Program-made: the position numbers and the translations under genes | The notes under the pieces: model-generated | Told to the model about the DNA's origin: nothing | Seen by the model: only the letters and a program-made list of their open reading frames with translations | The model's database searches: none | In this document: one piece after another, positions 1 through 9,357 of the stretch | Numbering within the stretch: the stretch's first letter is position 1 | Layout: each line of letters begins with the position of its first letter | Assembly: GCA_963676385.2 (NCBI GenBank) | Contig: CAXXMM010000014.1 | Coordinates: 496,001-560,000 of the forward strand | Length of the DNA stretch: 64,000 bases | Origin: UBA1422 sp963676385 | GTDB taxonomy: Bacteria > Bacillota > Clostridia > Peptostreptococcales > Anaerovoracaceae | Direction: 5' to 3'

Positions 1-861
1 ATTTGTGTCGACAGTTGCCCGAATAATGTGATTTGGAATTTTACCAAAAGTTGATAGCAATTGCTTCGTATCTTTAGGTAAACAATAACCTCCATATCCA
101 AACGATGGGTTGTTATAGTGATTTCCAATGCGCGGATCCAGACAAATCCCCTCAATAATTCGTTTAGAATCTAGGCCTTCAGCCTCTGCATACATATCAA
201 GTTCATTAAAAAAACCTATCCTAAGAGCAAGATAGGTGTTTGCAAACAATTTTATGCTTTCAGCCTCAGCATTACTAGTAATCAAAACAGGGGTATCTTG
301 TTCCAAAGAGCCTTGTACCAACAATTTTGCAAAACTCTCGGCCTCGCTTTGTGATTCGGGTTTTTTTGCTGAACCTACCACAATCCGACTTGGATAAAGA
401 TTATCAAATAACGCCTTCCCCTCACGAAGAAACTCGGGAGAAAAAAATATTTTATTATGACCATATTTGCTGATGATGGCATCTGTATATCCAACAGGAA
501 CAGTAGACTTTATGATAATTGTAGCAGAAGGATTTACTTCTAATGTTGTTGCAATTACAATATCTACTGAAGTTGTATCAAATCCGCCAATGAATGGATC
601 ATAGTTAGTCGGTGTTGCCACAATTACTAATTCAGCCTTTTCGTATGCATCCCGACCATTTGTTGTTGCCGTCAAAGAAAGACTTTTTTCTGCAAAGAAT
701 CTAGAAATATCCCTGTCTATTATCGGTGACTTTCCGGAATTAATGTCATCAACCTTTGATTCCGTTGTACACACCACCGTAACCTGGTTTGCCTGAGCTA
801 ATAAAACTCCTATTGATAGTCCAACATAGCCTGCTCCGGCAACCGCAATATTTTTCCCCAC
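1..861 (-). CDS. ugd: UDP-glucose 6-dehydrogenase, N-terminal 287 residues (gene runs off the window)
   Basis: The product oxidises UDP-glucose (or a related UDP-sugar) to the uronic acid with NAD, supplying precursors for surface polysaccharide. The reading frame is open from a GTG at 861 to base 1, so the C-terminal UDP-binding domain lies outside. The first residues carry a Rossmann motif GAGYVGLS at about 8-15, and VATPTNYDP follows near residue 80. The catalytic cysteine motif GGYCLPKDTKQ is encoded around 65-100. The GTG start is chosen because AGGAGG sits seven bases upstream and the Rossmann strand begins at once. A UDP-ManNAc dehydrogenase is the main alternative, but the spacing of these motifs fits Ugd better. 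A terminator separates it from ppdK upstream. Confidence 0.88.
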   Translation of the reverse strand, partial: MGKNIAVAGAGYVGLSIGVLLAQANQVTVVCTTESKVDDINSGKSPIIDRDISRFFAEKSLSLTATTNGRDAYEKAELVIVATPTNYDPFIGGFDTTSVDIVIATTLEVNPSATIIIKSTVPVGYTDAIISKYGHNKIFFSPEFLREGKALFDNLYPSRIVVGSAKKPESQSEAESFAKLLVQGSLEQDTPVLITSNAEAESIKLFANTYLALRIGFFNELDMYAEAEGLDSKRIIEGICLDPRIGNHYNNPSFGYGGYCLPKDTKQLLSTFGKIPNHIIRATVDTN

Positions 862-911
862 TTCGTAACCTCCTGTTTTTCTTTCATAGTCATCACCGGC
901 AAACCTAATAC

Positions 912-946
912 AAAAGGGAGGTCGCAAACCGTTGTCCCTCCCTTTT
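912..946 (-). terminator. Intrinsic terminator after ppdK
   Basis: AAAAGGGAGG (912-921) pairs with CCTCCCTTTT (937-946) around a 15-base loop. Read on the minus strand the stem ends in TTTTGTATT. It lies between the ppdK stop and the ugd start, so it should close the long rpsU-to-ppdK transcript. The plus-strand side also ends in five T, so it could work in both directions. The rest of 862-1041 holds only the ugd ribosome site; I see no further gene. Confidence 0.7.
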
Positions 947-1041
947 TGTATCTACGTCAGTGGTGGAGCACCAACTTCATCTTTCAATCTGTGATATTGC
1001 ACTTTTCTTCAGCTTGGATTTCTCAGCCAATCAACGCTATG

Positions 1042-3663
1042 TTATCTTTGTTTAGCAACTGCCTGTGCCGCTGCAAGACGTGCAATGGGAACTCTAAAGG
1101 GTGAACAGGATACATAATTCAAACCAATATTATGGCAGAATTCTATGGTCTTTGGGTCACCACCATGTTCTCCACAGATACCTAGTTTGATTTCAGGTCG
1201 AGCACTTCTACCCTTTTCAACCGCCATTTTTACTAGCTGGCCAACGCCAACCTGATCAAGGGTTTGGAACGGATCTTCTTCAAAGATTAACTTATCGCGA
1301 TATTCCTTGATGATATTTCCAGTGTCATCCCTTGAGAATCCAAACGTCATCTGGGTCAAATCATTGGTTCCAAAGGAGAAGAATTCTGCTTCTTTGGCTA
1401 TATCATCAGCAACAACGCAAGCTCTTGGAATTTCAATCATGGTTCCTACCATGTATTTTACAGTGGTTCCCTCTCTGTCAAATACTTTTTGAATGGTTTC
1501 CAATACTGTCTTTTTCACATAACTCAACTCGTTGGAAAGACCTACTAGGGGAATCATGATTTCCGGAATCACATCCATATTTTTTTCTTTTTTCAATTCA
1601 ATGGCAGCCATAATAATAGCCTCTGCCTGCATTTCGGCAATCTCCGGATAGGTTACTGCCAATCTACAACCTCGATGTCCCAGCATTGGATTGAATTCAT
1701 GAAGTTCTTGAACTCGTCTGGACAATTTTTCATAAGGCACGTTGATGGTCTTGGCCAACTCCTTGATTTCCTCCTCAGTATGGGGGAGAAATTCATGTAG
1801 GGGTGGGTCCAGTAGGCGAATGGTGACAGGGCGTTGACCCATTGCCTCAAAAATTCCTTTAAAGTCTTCCTTCTGGTACGGAAGCAGTACTGCAAGGGCA
1901 GCCCGTCTCTCTTCTTCCGTATCGGCAACAATCATCCTTCTTACATTTGGAATTCTTTCATCTTCAAAGAACATGTGCTCCGTTCTGCAAAGGCCAATTC
2001 CTTCAGCACCAAATTCAACGGCCTGCTTTGCATCTCTGGGATTGTCTGCATTGGTTCTGATTTTGAGGGTTCTGATTTCGTCAGCCCATTCCATGATGGT
2101 TTCAAAATCTCCGGATAATGCAGGAGGTACTGTATTTACCAAACCTTCATAGACAACACCTACCGTGCCATCCAAGGAAATAAAGTTGCCCTCTGTGTAA
2201 GACTTGCCACCGATTTCCATAATTTTTGTATCTTCATCCACGCTGATTTCTGAACAGCCGGATACACAACATTTTCCCATCCCTCTGGCAACAACAGCTG
2301 CGTGGGATGTCATTCCACCTCGGGCGGTCAAGATTCCTTCGGCTACAACCATTCCAGCCAAATCCTCAGGAGAGGTCTCTTTTCGAACCAAAATAGCCTT
2401 TTCTCCGTTAGCTACCGCCGCAACAGCATCCGCTGCTGTAAAGTAGATTTTACCGGAAGCCGCACCTGGAGATGCCGGAAGTCCTTTGGTCAGGACCGTT
2501 GCTTTTTTTAACTCATTATCATCAAATTTAGGGTGAAGAAGTTGATCAATCTGAGCCGGTTCCAGTCGAGTAACCGCAGTCATCTTGTCAATCAGCCCTT
2601 CCTTTTCCATGTCAACGGCCACTTTTACCGCTGCAAAGGCTGTACGTTTCCCATTTCTGGTTTGCAACATGAAAAGTTGATTTCGCTCAACTGTGAATTC
2701 CATATCCTGCATATCAGCATAGTGGTTTTCCAAAAGCTCCGCAATTCGCATGAATTCTTTGTATACCTCCGGAAAAGCAATGGCCATTTCATTGATAGGT
2801 TGAGGTGTTCTAATGCCGGCAACCACGTCTTCCCCCTGCGCATTCACCAAGAATTCTCCGAAAATCTTTTTCTCTCCATTCACTGGGCTTCTAGTAAATG
2901 CAACGCCGGTTCCGGAAGTATCCCCCATATTTCCAAAGACCATGGATTGAACATTTACCGCAGTACCCAAGCTGGAAGGAATGCTGTTCAACTGTCGATA
3001 TAAGATTGCTCTGTCGTTATTCCAGGAACGGAAAACAGCCTTAATGGCTTCCATCAGTTGATCTTTTGGATTTTGCGGGAAGTCCCTTCCCATTTCAGCT
3101 TTTACTAATTTTTTGTATTCGCCAATAATCTCCTGTAAATCTTCGGTCTTCAATTCTACATCATAATGCGCGCCTTTTTCATTCTTTTTGGCTTCAAAAA
3201 TGGCATCAAATTTTGCCTTGTGTATTTCTAAAACAACATCACCGAACATTTGAATGAAACGGCGATAACTGTCATATGCAAATCGAGGGTTTTGGGTTAA
3301 ATCAGCGAGTCCAACAACCGTCTCATCGTTTAAGCCAAGGTTCAAAATGGTGTCCATCATCCCGGGCATCGAAAAAACTGCACCTGATCGGACGGAAACC
3401 AATAATGGATTTTCCACAGAACCAAATGATTTGCCGGTTCTCTTTTCTAAGTCAGCAAGTTTTGCATAAATATCATCAATAATATCCACACCGATTTGCT
3501 TGCCTTCTTCGTAATACCGATTGCAAGCAGCGGTTGTAACAGTAAATCCATAAGGTACCGGTAAACCTATCTTGGTCATTTCTGCCAGGTTGGCACCTTT
3601 GCCCCCAAGCAGGCTTTTCATTTCTTTGGAACCTTCATCGAAGGAATAAACAAATTTGTCCAT
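1042..3663 (-). CDS. ppdK: Pyruvate, phosphate dikinase
   Basis: Interconverts pyruvate, ATP and phosphate with phosphoenolpyruvate, AMP and pyrophosphate in the cytoplasm. At 873 residues it has the usual bacterial length. The N-terminal ATP-grasp part starts with GGKGANLAEM near residue 20. The swivelling phosphohistidine domain shows GGMTSHAAVVARG with the catalytic His near residue 455. The C-terminal PEP/pyruvate barrel ends with GICGEHGGD, whose Cys near 831 is the catalytic acid. The ATG at 3663 has AGGGAGAAAG upstream. It is the last gene of the rpsU-glyS operon, 19 bases after glyS. The ppsR-type regulatory kinase often found beside ppdK or glyS in Firmicutes is absent from this window. 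Confidence 0.97.
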   Translation of the reverse strand: MDKFVYSFDEGSKEMKSLLGGKGANLAEMTKIGLPVPYGFTVTTAACNRYYEEGKQIGVDIIDDIYAKLADLEKRTGKSFGSVENPLLVSVRSGAVFSMPGMMDTILNLGLNDETVVGLADLTQNPRFAYDSYRRFIQMFGDVVLEIHKAKFDAIFEAKKNEKGAHYDVELKTEDLQEIIGEYKKLVKAEMGRDFPQNPKDQLMEAIKAVFRSWNNDRAILYRQLNSIPSSLGTAVNVQSMVFGNMGDTSGTGVAFTRSPVNGEKKIFGEFLVNAQGEDVVAGIRTPQPINEMAIAFPEVYKEFMRIAELLENHYADMQDMEFTVERNQLFMLQTRNGKRTAFAAVKVAVDMEKEGLIDKMTAVTRLEPAQIDQLLHPKFDDNELKKATVLTKGLPASPGAASGKIYFTAADAVAAVANGEKAILVRKETSPEDLAGMVVAEGILTARGGMTSHAAVVARGMGKCCVSGCSEISVDEDTKIMEIGGKSYTEGNFISLDGTVGVVYEGLVNTVPPALSGDFETIMEWADEIRTLKIRTNADNPRDAKQAVEFGAEGIGLCRTEHMFFEDERIPNVRRMIVADTEEERRAALAVLLPYQKEDFKGIFEAMGQRPVTIRLLDPPLHEFLPHTEEEIKELAKTINVPYEKLSRRVQELHEFNPMLGHRGCRLAVTYPEIAEMQAEAIIMAAIELKKEKNMDVIPEIMIPLVGLSNELSYVKKTVLETIQKVFDREGTTVKYMVGTMIEIPRACVVADDIAKEAEFFSFGTNDLTQMTFGFSRDDTGNIIKEYRDKLIFEEDPFQTLDQVGVGQLVKMAVEKGRSARPEIKLGICGEHGGDPKTIEFCHNIGLNYVSCSPFRVPIARLAAAQAVAKQR

Positions 3664-3682
3664 GTCTTATCTTTCTCCCTTT

Positions 3683-5086
3683 TTAAAATATAAGTTTTGA
3701 TTCAATATATGACTTGACTTCTCCAACCGGAATGCGAATTTGTTCCATGGTATCCCGATCTCGAATGGTCACGCAACCATCAGTTTCTGTCTCAAAGTCC
3801 ACGCATATGCAATACGGCGTTCCAATCTCGTCTTCACGACGATAGCGTTTGCCAATGGAACCGGTTGCATCATAATCCACCATGAAGTGCTTGGACAGTT
3901 CCTCATGGATGGGTTCCGCAATATGGGATAGTTTTTTTGCCAAAGGTAAAACTGCTGCCTTGAATGGCGCAATGGCAGGATGAAATCTCATAACAACCCT
4001 AAGATCTTCTTTTCCGTCGCCGCTGGTTAACACTTCTTCGTCATAGGCATCAATTAAAAATGCCAAAGCGACTCTATCAGCACCAAGGGAAGGCTCAATG
4101 ACATAAGGAACATACCTTTCATTGGTTTCAGGATCAATATAATTTAGTTCCTGACCTGAATACTCAATGTGTTGTTTCAGGTCGAAATCTGTTCTATCAG
4201 CAATCCCCCACAGTTCTCCCCATCCAAATGGAAATAAATACTCAATGTCGGTGGTTGCATTGCTATAGTGCGATAGTTCTTCTTTCTCATGATCTCGCAT
4301 TTTTATGTGTTCTTCATTCATTCCTAGCGAAATCAAAAATGACTTACAATATTTTTTCCAATAATCAAACCAATCCAAATCCGTGCCGGGTTTGCAGAAA
4401 AACTCCAACTCCATTTGCTCAAATTCTCTAGTTCTAAATGTAAAGTTCCCCGGTGTAATTTCGTTTCGGAATGATTTTCCCACTTGAGCAATCCCAAAGG
4501 GGATTTTTTTGCGGGAAGTACGTTGTACATTCTTAAAATTAACAAAGATACCTTGTGCGGTTTCCGGTCTTAAGAAAATCTCCGCTTTAGAGTCCTCTGT
4601 AACCCCTTGAAAGGTTTTGAACATTAAATTAAACTGACGAATTCCGGTAAAATTCCGCTTCCCACATTCAGGGCAAGCAACTTGATGCTCTGTTAAATAT
4701 TCTTCCAACTTTTCTTTGGGCCAACCATCTACCGGAATCCCCTCAATACCTTCTTTTGCCATCTGATCCTCAACCAGTTTGTCCGCTCGGAATCTGGCTT
4801 TGCACTCTTTACAGTCAATCAATGGATCGGAAAACCCACCAATATGACCCGATGCTTCCCACGTACGAGGATTCATAAGGATAGCTGCATCCAAGCCAAC
4901 ATTATATTTGGACTCTTGGACAAACTTCCGCCACCACGCTTTTTTTAGGTTGTTTTTGAATTCTACACCAAGAGGTCCATAATCCCAGGTATTGGCCAGG
5001 CCTCCGTATATTTCCGAACCTGGGTATACAAACCCTCTTCCTTTTGCCAGAGAAGTAATTTTCTCCATACTAACAATTTTATTCAT
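3683..5086 (-). CDS. glyS: Glycine--tRNA ligase (alpha2 dimer type)
   Basis: Charges tRNA-Gly. The 467-residue single-chain form is the archaeal/eukaryotic-like class II GlyRS found in many Gram-positives, unlike the two-subunit GlyQ/GlyS of Bacillus. The N-terminus has GDYGPLGVE-type sequence near 34-42 (WDYGPLGVEF). FRPETAQGIF and motif 2 FRNEITPG lie at about 170-215. Motif 3 SLGADRVALAF lies near 335-350, followed by the anticodon-binding domain. Cysteine pairs CKECKA and CPECGK in the insertion suggest a zinc site. It sits two bases after the DUF4342-type gene. No T-box leader is visible, so control is presumably at the operon promoter. Confidence 0.97.
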   Translation of the reverse strand: MNKIVSMEKITSLAKGRGFVYPGSEIYGGLANTWDYGPLGVEFKNNLKKAWWRKFVQESKYNVGLDAAILMNPRTWEASGHIGGFSDPLIDCKECKARFRADKLVEDQMAKEGIEGIPVDGWPKEKLEEYLTEHQVACPECGKRNFTGIRQFNLMFKTFQGVTEDSKAEIFLRPETAQGIFVNFKNVQRTSRKKIPFGIAQVGKSFRNEITPGNFTFRTREFEQMELEFFCKPGTDLDWFDYWKKYCKSFLISLGMNEEHIKMRDHEKEELSHYSNATTDIEYLFPFGWGELWGIADRTDFDLKQHIEYSGQELNYIDPETNERYVPYVIEPSLGADRVALAFLIDAYDEEVLTSGDGKEDLRVVMRFHPAIAPFKAAVLPLAKKLSHIAEPIHEELSKHFMVDYDATGSIGKRYRREDEIGTPYCICVDFETETDGCVTIRDRDTMEQIRIPVGEVKSYIESKLIF

Positions 5087-5088
5087 GT

Positions 5089-5847
5089 TTATTTTTTGCC
5101 TTCCTTGGCCGCTTTTTCAATTTCTTCAGCAACATCTTCAACTTTTTCAGTGATATCGTCCACAATATCTTCCGTCTTTTCTTCCACATCGGCAAAAGCA
5201 TCGGCAAATTCTTCTGCCGCATCCTGCTTTTTCTTCTTCATAGCTTCTGTGGTTTTGGAAATGACATCCGAAGTTTTTTGGATTGCACTTTCGGCGGCAT
5301 CCATGACTTTTTCAACGGACTCGTTGTTGGTCACTTTTTCGTACATGTCGCTGCTCTTAACTTTTTCGTATACATCGGCGCCTTTTTCTTTGGCAACATC
5401 AGCAAATTCAGAACCTTTTTCCTTTGCCTTCTGTACTGCATCTGTTGCTCTGTCGCTGACATCAATAATGGTGCCATCGGTTTTTACAATTTCAATGACA
5501 CATTTGTATCCAAACGCAGCAACTGCTCCAGCCAACATTCCCCAAGGCGCAATAACCAACCCTACTAACCCTGCATTTACCGGGATATTAATCACAGCGT
5601 CCCCGCTGGCTTTCTTCACAACGATTTTACTGACATTGCCTTTTTTGACCAACTCTTTGATGGAGTCCACAACGGCTGCTCCTTTGCTACCAAAGGTCTT
5701 ACTGTTACTGGATTCCAAGGTTTCTTCAATGTTGATAATGGCATCAACAACACTGCCATCCGCCGCTTCAAGAGCTTCTTTGGCTTCCTTGTAGCTTACA
5801 CCGGTTCTGTCTTTCACCAGTTCGATTTTTTCCAATGTGATTTCCAT
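5089..5847 (-). CDS. DUF4342 protein with N-terminal UBA/EF-Ts-like helix bundle and long charged tail
   Basis: Function unknown. Residues 1-45 (KIELVKDRTGVSYKEAKEAL, then a stretch ending in INIEE) resemble the UBA-like N-terminal domain of EF-Ts and NAC. Residues about 50-130 carry the DUF4342 core, with VVKKASGDAVINIPVN and a glycine-rich hydrophobic segment GLVGLVIAPWGMLAGAV that could touch the membrane. The last 120 residues are Lys/Glu/Asp/Val-rich and probably form long amphipathic helices (DVAKEKG and VYEKVKSSDMYEKV repeats). An AGGAGG site precedes the ATG at 5847. It lies between recO and glyS, 2 bases from glyS and 21 from recO. The UBA-like domain suggests ribosome or nascent-chain contact, but that is inference. 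Confidence 0.8.
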   Translation of the reverse strand: MEITLEKIELVKDRTGVSYKEAKEALEAADGSVVDAIINIEETLESSNSKTFGSKGAAVVDSIKELVKKGNVSKIVVKKASGDAVINIPVNAGLVGLVIAPWGMLAGAVAAFGYKCVIEIVKTDGTIIDVSDRATDAVQKAKEKGSEFADVAKEKGADVYEKVKSSDMYEKVTNNESVEKVMDAAESAIQKTSDVISKTTEAMKKKKQDAAEEFADAFADVEEKTEDIVDDITEKVEDVAEEIEKAAKEGKK

Positions 5848-5868
5848 GATACAACCTCCTTCTTAAAA

Positions 5869-6615
5869 TTATATGTAACATTCACTTTTTAGTGTCCCTA
5901 AATCCAAATGATAGGACAAATAAGCGCGCAACAGGGATTTGATGATGATTTGCTTATCTTCCGCCAAACTGAGATTTTGAAAGGATTGGAGCGGATTGTC
6001 CAGAAAATATTTGAGCACCTCAACTATATCAAAACTTAGTTCATAAATCAATGAATCATTGACCGGTTCATTGATTTTCTTTACACAATTTTCACAAAGA
6101 AGCCCACCTTCCCGTATCCCAAATAGAAAAGTCCCGCCGGGTTTATTGCAAACCACGCAATGGTTCATTTGCGGCGCATATCCAAACACTTGCAAAGCCT
6201 TTATCTCAAAGGCCAAAATCAAAGTCAACGTATCCGATTCTCGTTTTTCCATCGCCTCAAAAAAATCCAACATTAATTGGAAATATTTGGTACTCGGCTC
6301 CCCTTCTTCCAATAGTTTGTCGGACAATTCCAATACATAGGATGATGCCATAAATTTTTCAACATTTTCTCCAATTTTAAAATAGCTCCGAATCATCTCA
6401 GCACTTTGGATGTTGTAGCGCTCTTGGTTTTTATACATTTCATATCTACCGTAAGCAAAGGGACGCATGGCCAAAGCCGCTTTGCTTCTGCCCTTCTCCG
6501 TAATGCCGGAGCCTGCGCTGATTTTACCGAATTTTTTGGAAAATAAAAGAATCATCCTTCTCCCATTGACTGTTTTTGTTTGTCTCAAGATGATTCCTTC
6601 TGTTTCTGTATACAT
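5869..6615 (-). CDS. recO: DNA repair protein RecO
   Basis: Helps load RecA onto SSB-coated single strands in the RecFOR pathway. The 248-residue length is typical. The N-terminal OB fold starts TEGIILRQTKTVNGRRMILL. A zinc site is formed by CVVC near 153-156 and CENC near 175-178. Helical C-terminal sequence follows, ending YLSYHLDLGTLKS. Position directly after era (3-base gap) is the standard Firmicute order. Confidence 0.93.
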   Translation of the reverse strand: MYTETEGIILRQTKTVNGRRMILLFSKKFGKISAGSGITEKGRSKAALAMRPFAYGRYEMYKNQERYNIQSAEMIRSYFKIGENVEKFMASSYVLELSDKLLEEGEPSTKYFQLMLDFFEAMEKRESDTLTLILAFEIKALQVFGYAPQMNHCVVCNKPGGTFLFGIREGGLLCENCVKKINEPVNDSLIYELSFDIVEVLKYFLDNPLQSFQNLSLAEDKQIIIKSLLRAYLSYHLDLGTLKSECYI

Positions 6616-6618
6616 GGC

Positions 6619-7497
6619 TTATTCCTTATATCCGAATCCGGACAGTGCGGTTTCACTGTCCCGCCAATTCTCCTTTACCTTCACCCATAACTGAAGAAAT
6701 ACTTTCGTTCCCAACAGAGATTCGATTTCTTCCCTGGCACTTTTCCCCACGCCTTTCAGCTTTCTGCCATCTTTCCCAATAATCATCCCTTTGTGGCTTT
6801 TTCTTTCACAGTAAATCACCGCACTGATGTTTGTAATAGTGTCCTTCTCTTCATAAGCTTCAATTTCAACTGCAACACCATGGGGAATCTCATCCTGTAA
6901 ATAACGAAGAAGTTTTTCCCGAATGATTTCTCCCACCAAAAATCGTTCCGGATGGTCAGTAATCATGTCCTCAGGGAAGTACATGGGTCCCTCGTCCACG
7001 GCATTTTTGAGTTTTCTCAACAACACATCCACATTTTTGTTTTCCAAAGCCGAAATGCCAATGATTTCTTTAAATAGTTCAACTTTCTCATATTCATCAA
7101 ATACACTTTTGTACTGTTCCGGCGCAATCAAATCAATTTTATTAATCAAAAGATATACCGGTGTTTTCACCTGGGATAACAAATCCATAATGTATTTGTC
7201 CCCGGGGCCGGCGGTATTGGAATTGTCCACAAGAAATAAGATGACGTCCACTTCTTCCAATGTTCGAAGCGCACTGTCAGTCATAAAACTACCCAGTTTC
7301 GTTCTGGGACGATGAATCCCAGGTGTATCAATAAACACCAACTGGGCCTCATTATCCGTGAAAATCCCTCGAATGACATTTCTGGTGGTTTGAGGTTTTT
7401 CCGTAGTAATGGCCACTTTTTCACCTAATATTGCATTTAACAACGTTGATTTTCCAACGTTGGGTCTTCCTATAATGCTAATAAATCCGCTTTTCAA
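6619..7497 (-). CDS. era: GTPase Era
   Basis: Essential GTPase that binds 16S rRNA through a C-terminal KH domain during small-subunit maturation. Motifs in order: P-loop GRPNVGKST at about 10-18, TTRNVIRG in switch I, DTPGIH near 58-63, NKIDL near 120, then the KH domain ending VFLQLWVKVKENWRD. Length 292 matches the family. The start overlaps the cdd stop by four bases, which suggests translational coupling. Confidence 0.97.
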   Translation of the reverse strand: MKSGFISIIGRPNVGKSTLLNAILGEKVAITTEKPQTTRNVIRGIFTDNEAQLVFIDTPGIHRPRTKLGSFMTDSALRTLEEVDVILFLVDNSNTAGPGDKYIMDLLSQVKTPVYLLINKIDLIAPEQYKSVFDEYEKVELFKEIIGISALENKNVDVLLRKLKNAVDEGPMYFPEDMITDHPERFLVGEIIREKLLRYLQDEIPHGVAVEIEAYEEKDTITNISAVIYCERKSHKGMIIGKDGRKLKGVGKSAREEIESLLGTKVFLQLWVKVKENWRDSETALSGFGYKE

Positions 7498-7868
7498 AGT
7501 TTAAATCCCTTCGGTAGTAATTCGGACAATGGGATTACTTCTAAATGATCCACATCCGGTCCTACAATAATTTTTAGATCTTGGCCAAATTCATACATGA
7601 ACTGTCTACAAATGCCACAAGGCCATCCCTTTCCGTCTGTTGAGGCAATGGCAATCGCTTCAAAATTCCGTTCTCCTTGGGAAATCGCCTTGGAAAATGC
7701 AACCCGTTCCGCACAAATGGTTGCGCCATAGGAAGAATTTTCAACATTTACACCTGTAAACATTTTTCCATCTCTTGTTAATACTGCCGCTCCTACGTGG
7801 TAGTGTGAATAAGGTGCATAAGAGAATTGCATAACTGCTTGCGCTTGTTGAAATAACTCTTTGTACAT
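7494..7868 (-). CDS. cdd: Cytidine deaminase
   Basis: Deaminates cytidine and deoxycytidine to uridine and deoxyuridine for pyrimidine salvage. The 124-residue protein is the small tetrameric form. Zinc ligands are Cys52 in ICAERVAF, with catalytic Glu54, and Cys84 and Cys87 in PCGICRQF. NVENSSYG around 41-48 binds the nucleoside. It lies between ybeY (2-base gap) and era, the usual place in Firmicutes. Confidence 0.96.
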   Translation of the reverse strand: MYKELFQQAQAVMQFSYAPYSHYHVGAAVLTRDGKMFTGVNVENSSYGATICAERVAFSKAISQGERNFEAIAIASTDGKGWPCGICRQFMYEFGQDLKIIVGPDVDHLEVIPLSELLPKGFKL

Positions 7869-7870
7869 AG

Positions 7871-8332
7871 CTACCTCCTTCCCAACCCAATCCGTGCCAT
7901 AATCGTCTCTTCTTTTTTTCGCATGGTGGATTGCTCTTCATCACATTGATGATCATAACCTAAAAGATGAAACATACTATGAACAAACAAGAATACGATT
8001 TCCCGTTCCGGGGTGTGCCCATATTCTATGGCTTGCTCCAATGCCCGGTCCAAGCAAATGACTACATCACCAAGCAACGCAAACCCTTCTTCAGGGATGT
8101 CCGCTGAGGATTCAAATTGTGGGAAAGATAACACATCGGTGATATCTTCAATGCCTCGATACGCAGCATTTAACTCCTTTATTTCTTTGGAATCAACAAA
8201 AGAAAGACTAACTTCCACATTTTTATTGCCCAATCCTTCTTCCTCCATGCAGTAGTTTGCCCCACGTTTAATTTGATCTAAGGTTTCATTTCCCGGAAGG
8301 GAAATTCCATCAATATTTACTTCCATGGTCAC
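7871..8332 (-). CDS. ybeY: rRNA maturation endoribonuclease YbeY
   Basis: Metal-dependent RNase involved in 16S rRNA 3' maturation and ribosome quality control. The zinc motif is seen as HSMFHLLGYDH with His118, His122 and His128. DVLSFPQF near 66-73 is also typical. The 153-residue length fits. Its start overlaps the phoH stop by four bases. The pgpH and dgkA genes that flank ybeY in Bacillus are not present here. Confidence 0.95.
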   Translation of the reverse strand: MTMEVNIDGISLPGNETLDQIKRGANYCMEEEGLGNKNVEVSLSFVDSKEIKELNAAYRGIEDITDVLSFPQFESSADIPEEGFALLGDVVICLDRALEQAIEYGHTPEREIVFLFVHSMFHLLGYDHQCDEEQSTMRKKEETIMARIGLGRR

Positions 8333-9303
8333 CCCTCATCCAATTCTCTGGGATTTTTGGTGTAATAATCGTCATAGGCATTAATAATCTTCTTGACCAA
8401 TTCATGACGAACCACATCCACATCCTTTAACATACAAAAATCGATTTCCGGAACTCCTTTTAGTATTTTTGTCACCTCAATCAAGCCTGACTTTTTGCCT
8501 CGTGGCAAGTCAATTTGTGTAATATCTCCAGTCACAACCACTTGGGATTCAAATCCCATTCTGGTCAAAAACATTTTCATCTGTTCCTTGGTTGTATTTT
8601 GTGCCTCGTCTAAAATAATGAATGAATTATCTAATGTTCTGCCCCGCATATATGCCAACGGGACAATTTCGATGATTTCTTTTTCCTTCAGCCTCAAAGT
8701 GCTTTCCCTACCCATAATATCATATAAGGCATCATACAATGGCCTCAAATAGGGATCTACTTTTTCTTGCAAATCACCAGGCAAAAAACCTAGGCTTTCA
8801 CCTGCCTCTACAGCAGGTCTTGCCAATATAATCTTCTGCACCTCTTTGTGTTTTAATGCGCTGACTGCCATTGCTACAGCCAAATAAGTTTTGCCGGTTC
8901 CGGCAGGTCCAATACCAAAAACAATATCACGATTCCGGATGGCATTTACATAGTTCTTTTGCCCTAAAGTCTTTGGCTTAATGGGTTTCCCCATTTGTGT
9001 ATAACAGATCACTTGCTTATCAATATTTGCCTCATGATAAGAAAGGCCTTTTTCCACCAATGCAATTACATATGCAACTTTTTGGGTGTCCAATTTTTCA
9101 CCGGATTCAAGGATGGCTATCATTTCTTTGATAACGCTCTCCGCTTTTCCGGCATCCGGGCCCTTCATGATGATTTGGTTGTCCCGCTGAATAATTTCCA
9201 CATCCATGGTGTCGCGAATGGTGGATAGGTTTTTGTCCATGATTCCAAATAGTTCACTATGATCCAAAGCATGTTCCATAGCAATAGTTGTGATTTGTTC
9301 CAA
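8329..9303 (-). CDS. phoH: PhoH-like ATPase (YbeZ type)
   Basis: Cytoplasmic P-loop ATPase thought to act with YbeY on rRNA. An N-terminal KH-like region leads to Walker A GPAGTGKT at 132-139 and Walker B FIILDEAQN near 226-234. Length is 324. The start is a TTG at 9303 with AAAGGAG placed upstream; no nearer ATG is in frame with a good site. The 4-base overlap with ybeY supports a shared function. Confidence 0.93.
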   Translation of the reverse strand: MEQITTIAMEHALDHSELFGIMDKNLSTIRDTMDVEIIQRDNQIIMKGPDAGKAESVIKEMIAILESGEKLDTQKVAYVIALVEKGLSYHEANIDKQVICYTQMGKPIKPKTLGQKNYVNAIRNRDIVFGIGPAGTGKTYLAVAMAVSALKHKEVQKIILARPAVEAGESLGFLPGDLQEKVDPYLRPLYDALYDIMGRESTLRLKEKEIIEIVPLAYMRGRTLDNSFIILDEAQNTTKEQMKMFLTRMGFESQVVVTGDITQIDLPRGKKSGLIEVTKILKGVPEIDFCMLKDVDVVRHELVKKIINAYDDYYTKNPRELDEG

Positions 9304-9321
9304 TGGTTCTCCTTTTAGTCA

Positions 9322-9346
9322 AACAACCCGACAGAATCGGGTTGTT
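9322..9346 (-). terminator. Strong hairpin between yqeY and phoH (possible partial terminator)
   Basis: AACAACCCGA (9322-9331) and TCGGGTTGTT (9337-9346) form a perfect 10-bp stem with a 5-base loop. On the minus strand it is followed only by TGACTAAAAGG, a poor U-tract, so it may be a partial terminator, an attenuator or an RNase-processing site. It lies between the yqeY stop and the phoH ribosome site. Confidence 0.5.
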
Positions 9347-9357
9347 GCATGTTCATA

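Noticed and set aside
2533..3003. A 156-codon plus-strand frame inside ppdK
   Set aside because: Antisense to a highly conserved enzyme, no ribosome site, no known motif.
5096..5794. A 232-codon open frame on the plus strand, rich in Ser, Thr and Ala
   Set aside because: It is antisense to the Lys/Glu-rich DUF4342 gene; such codon bias opens the opposite strand. No ribosome site or recognisable domain.
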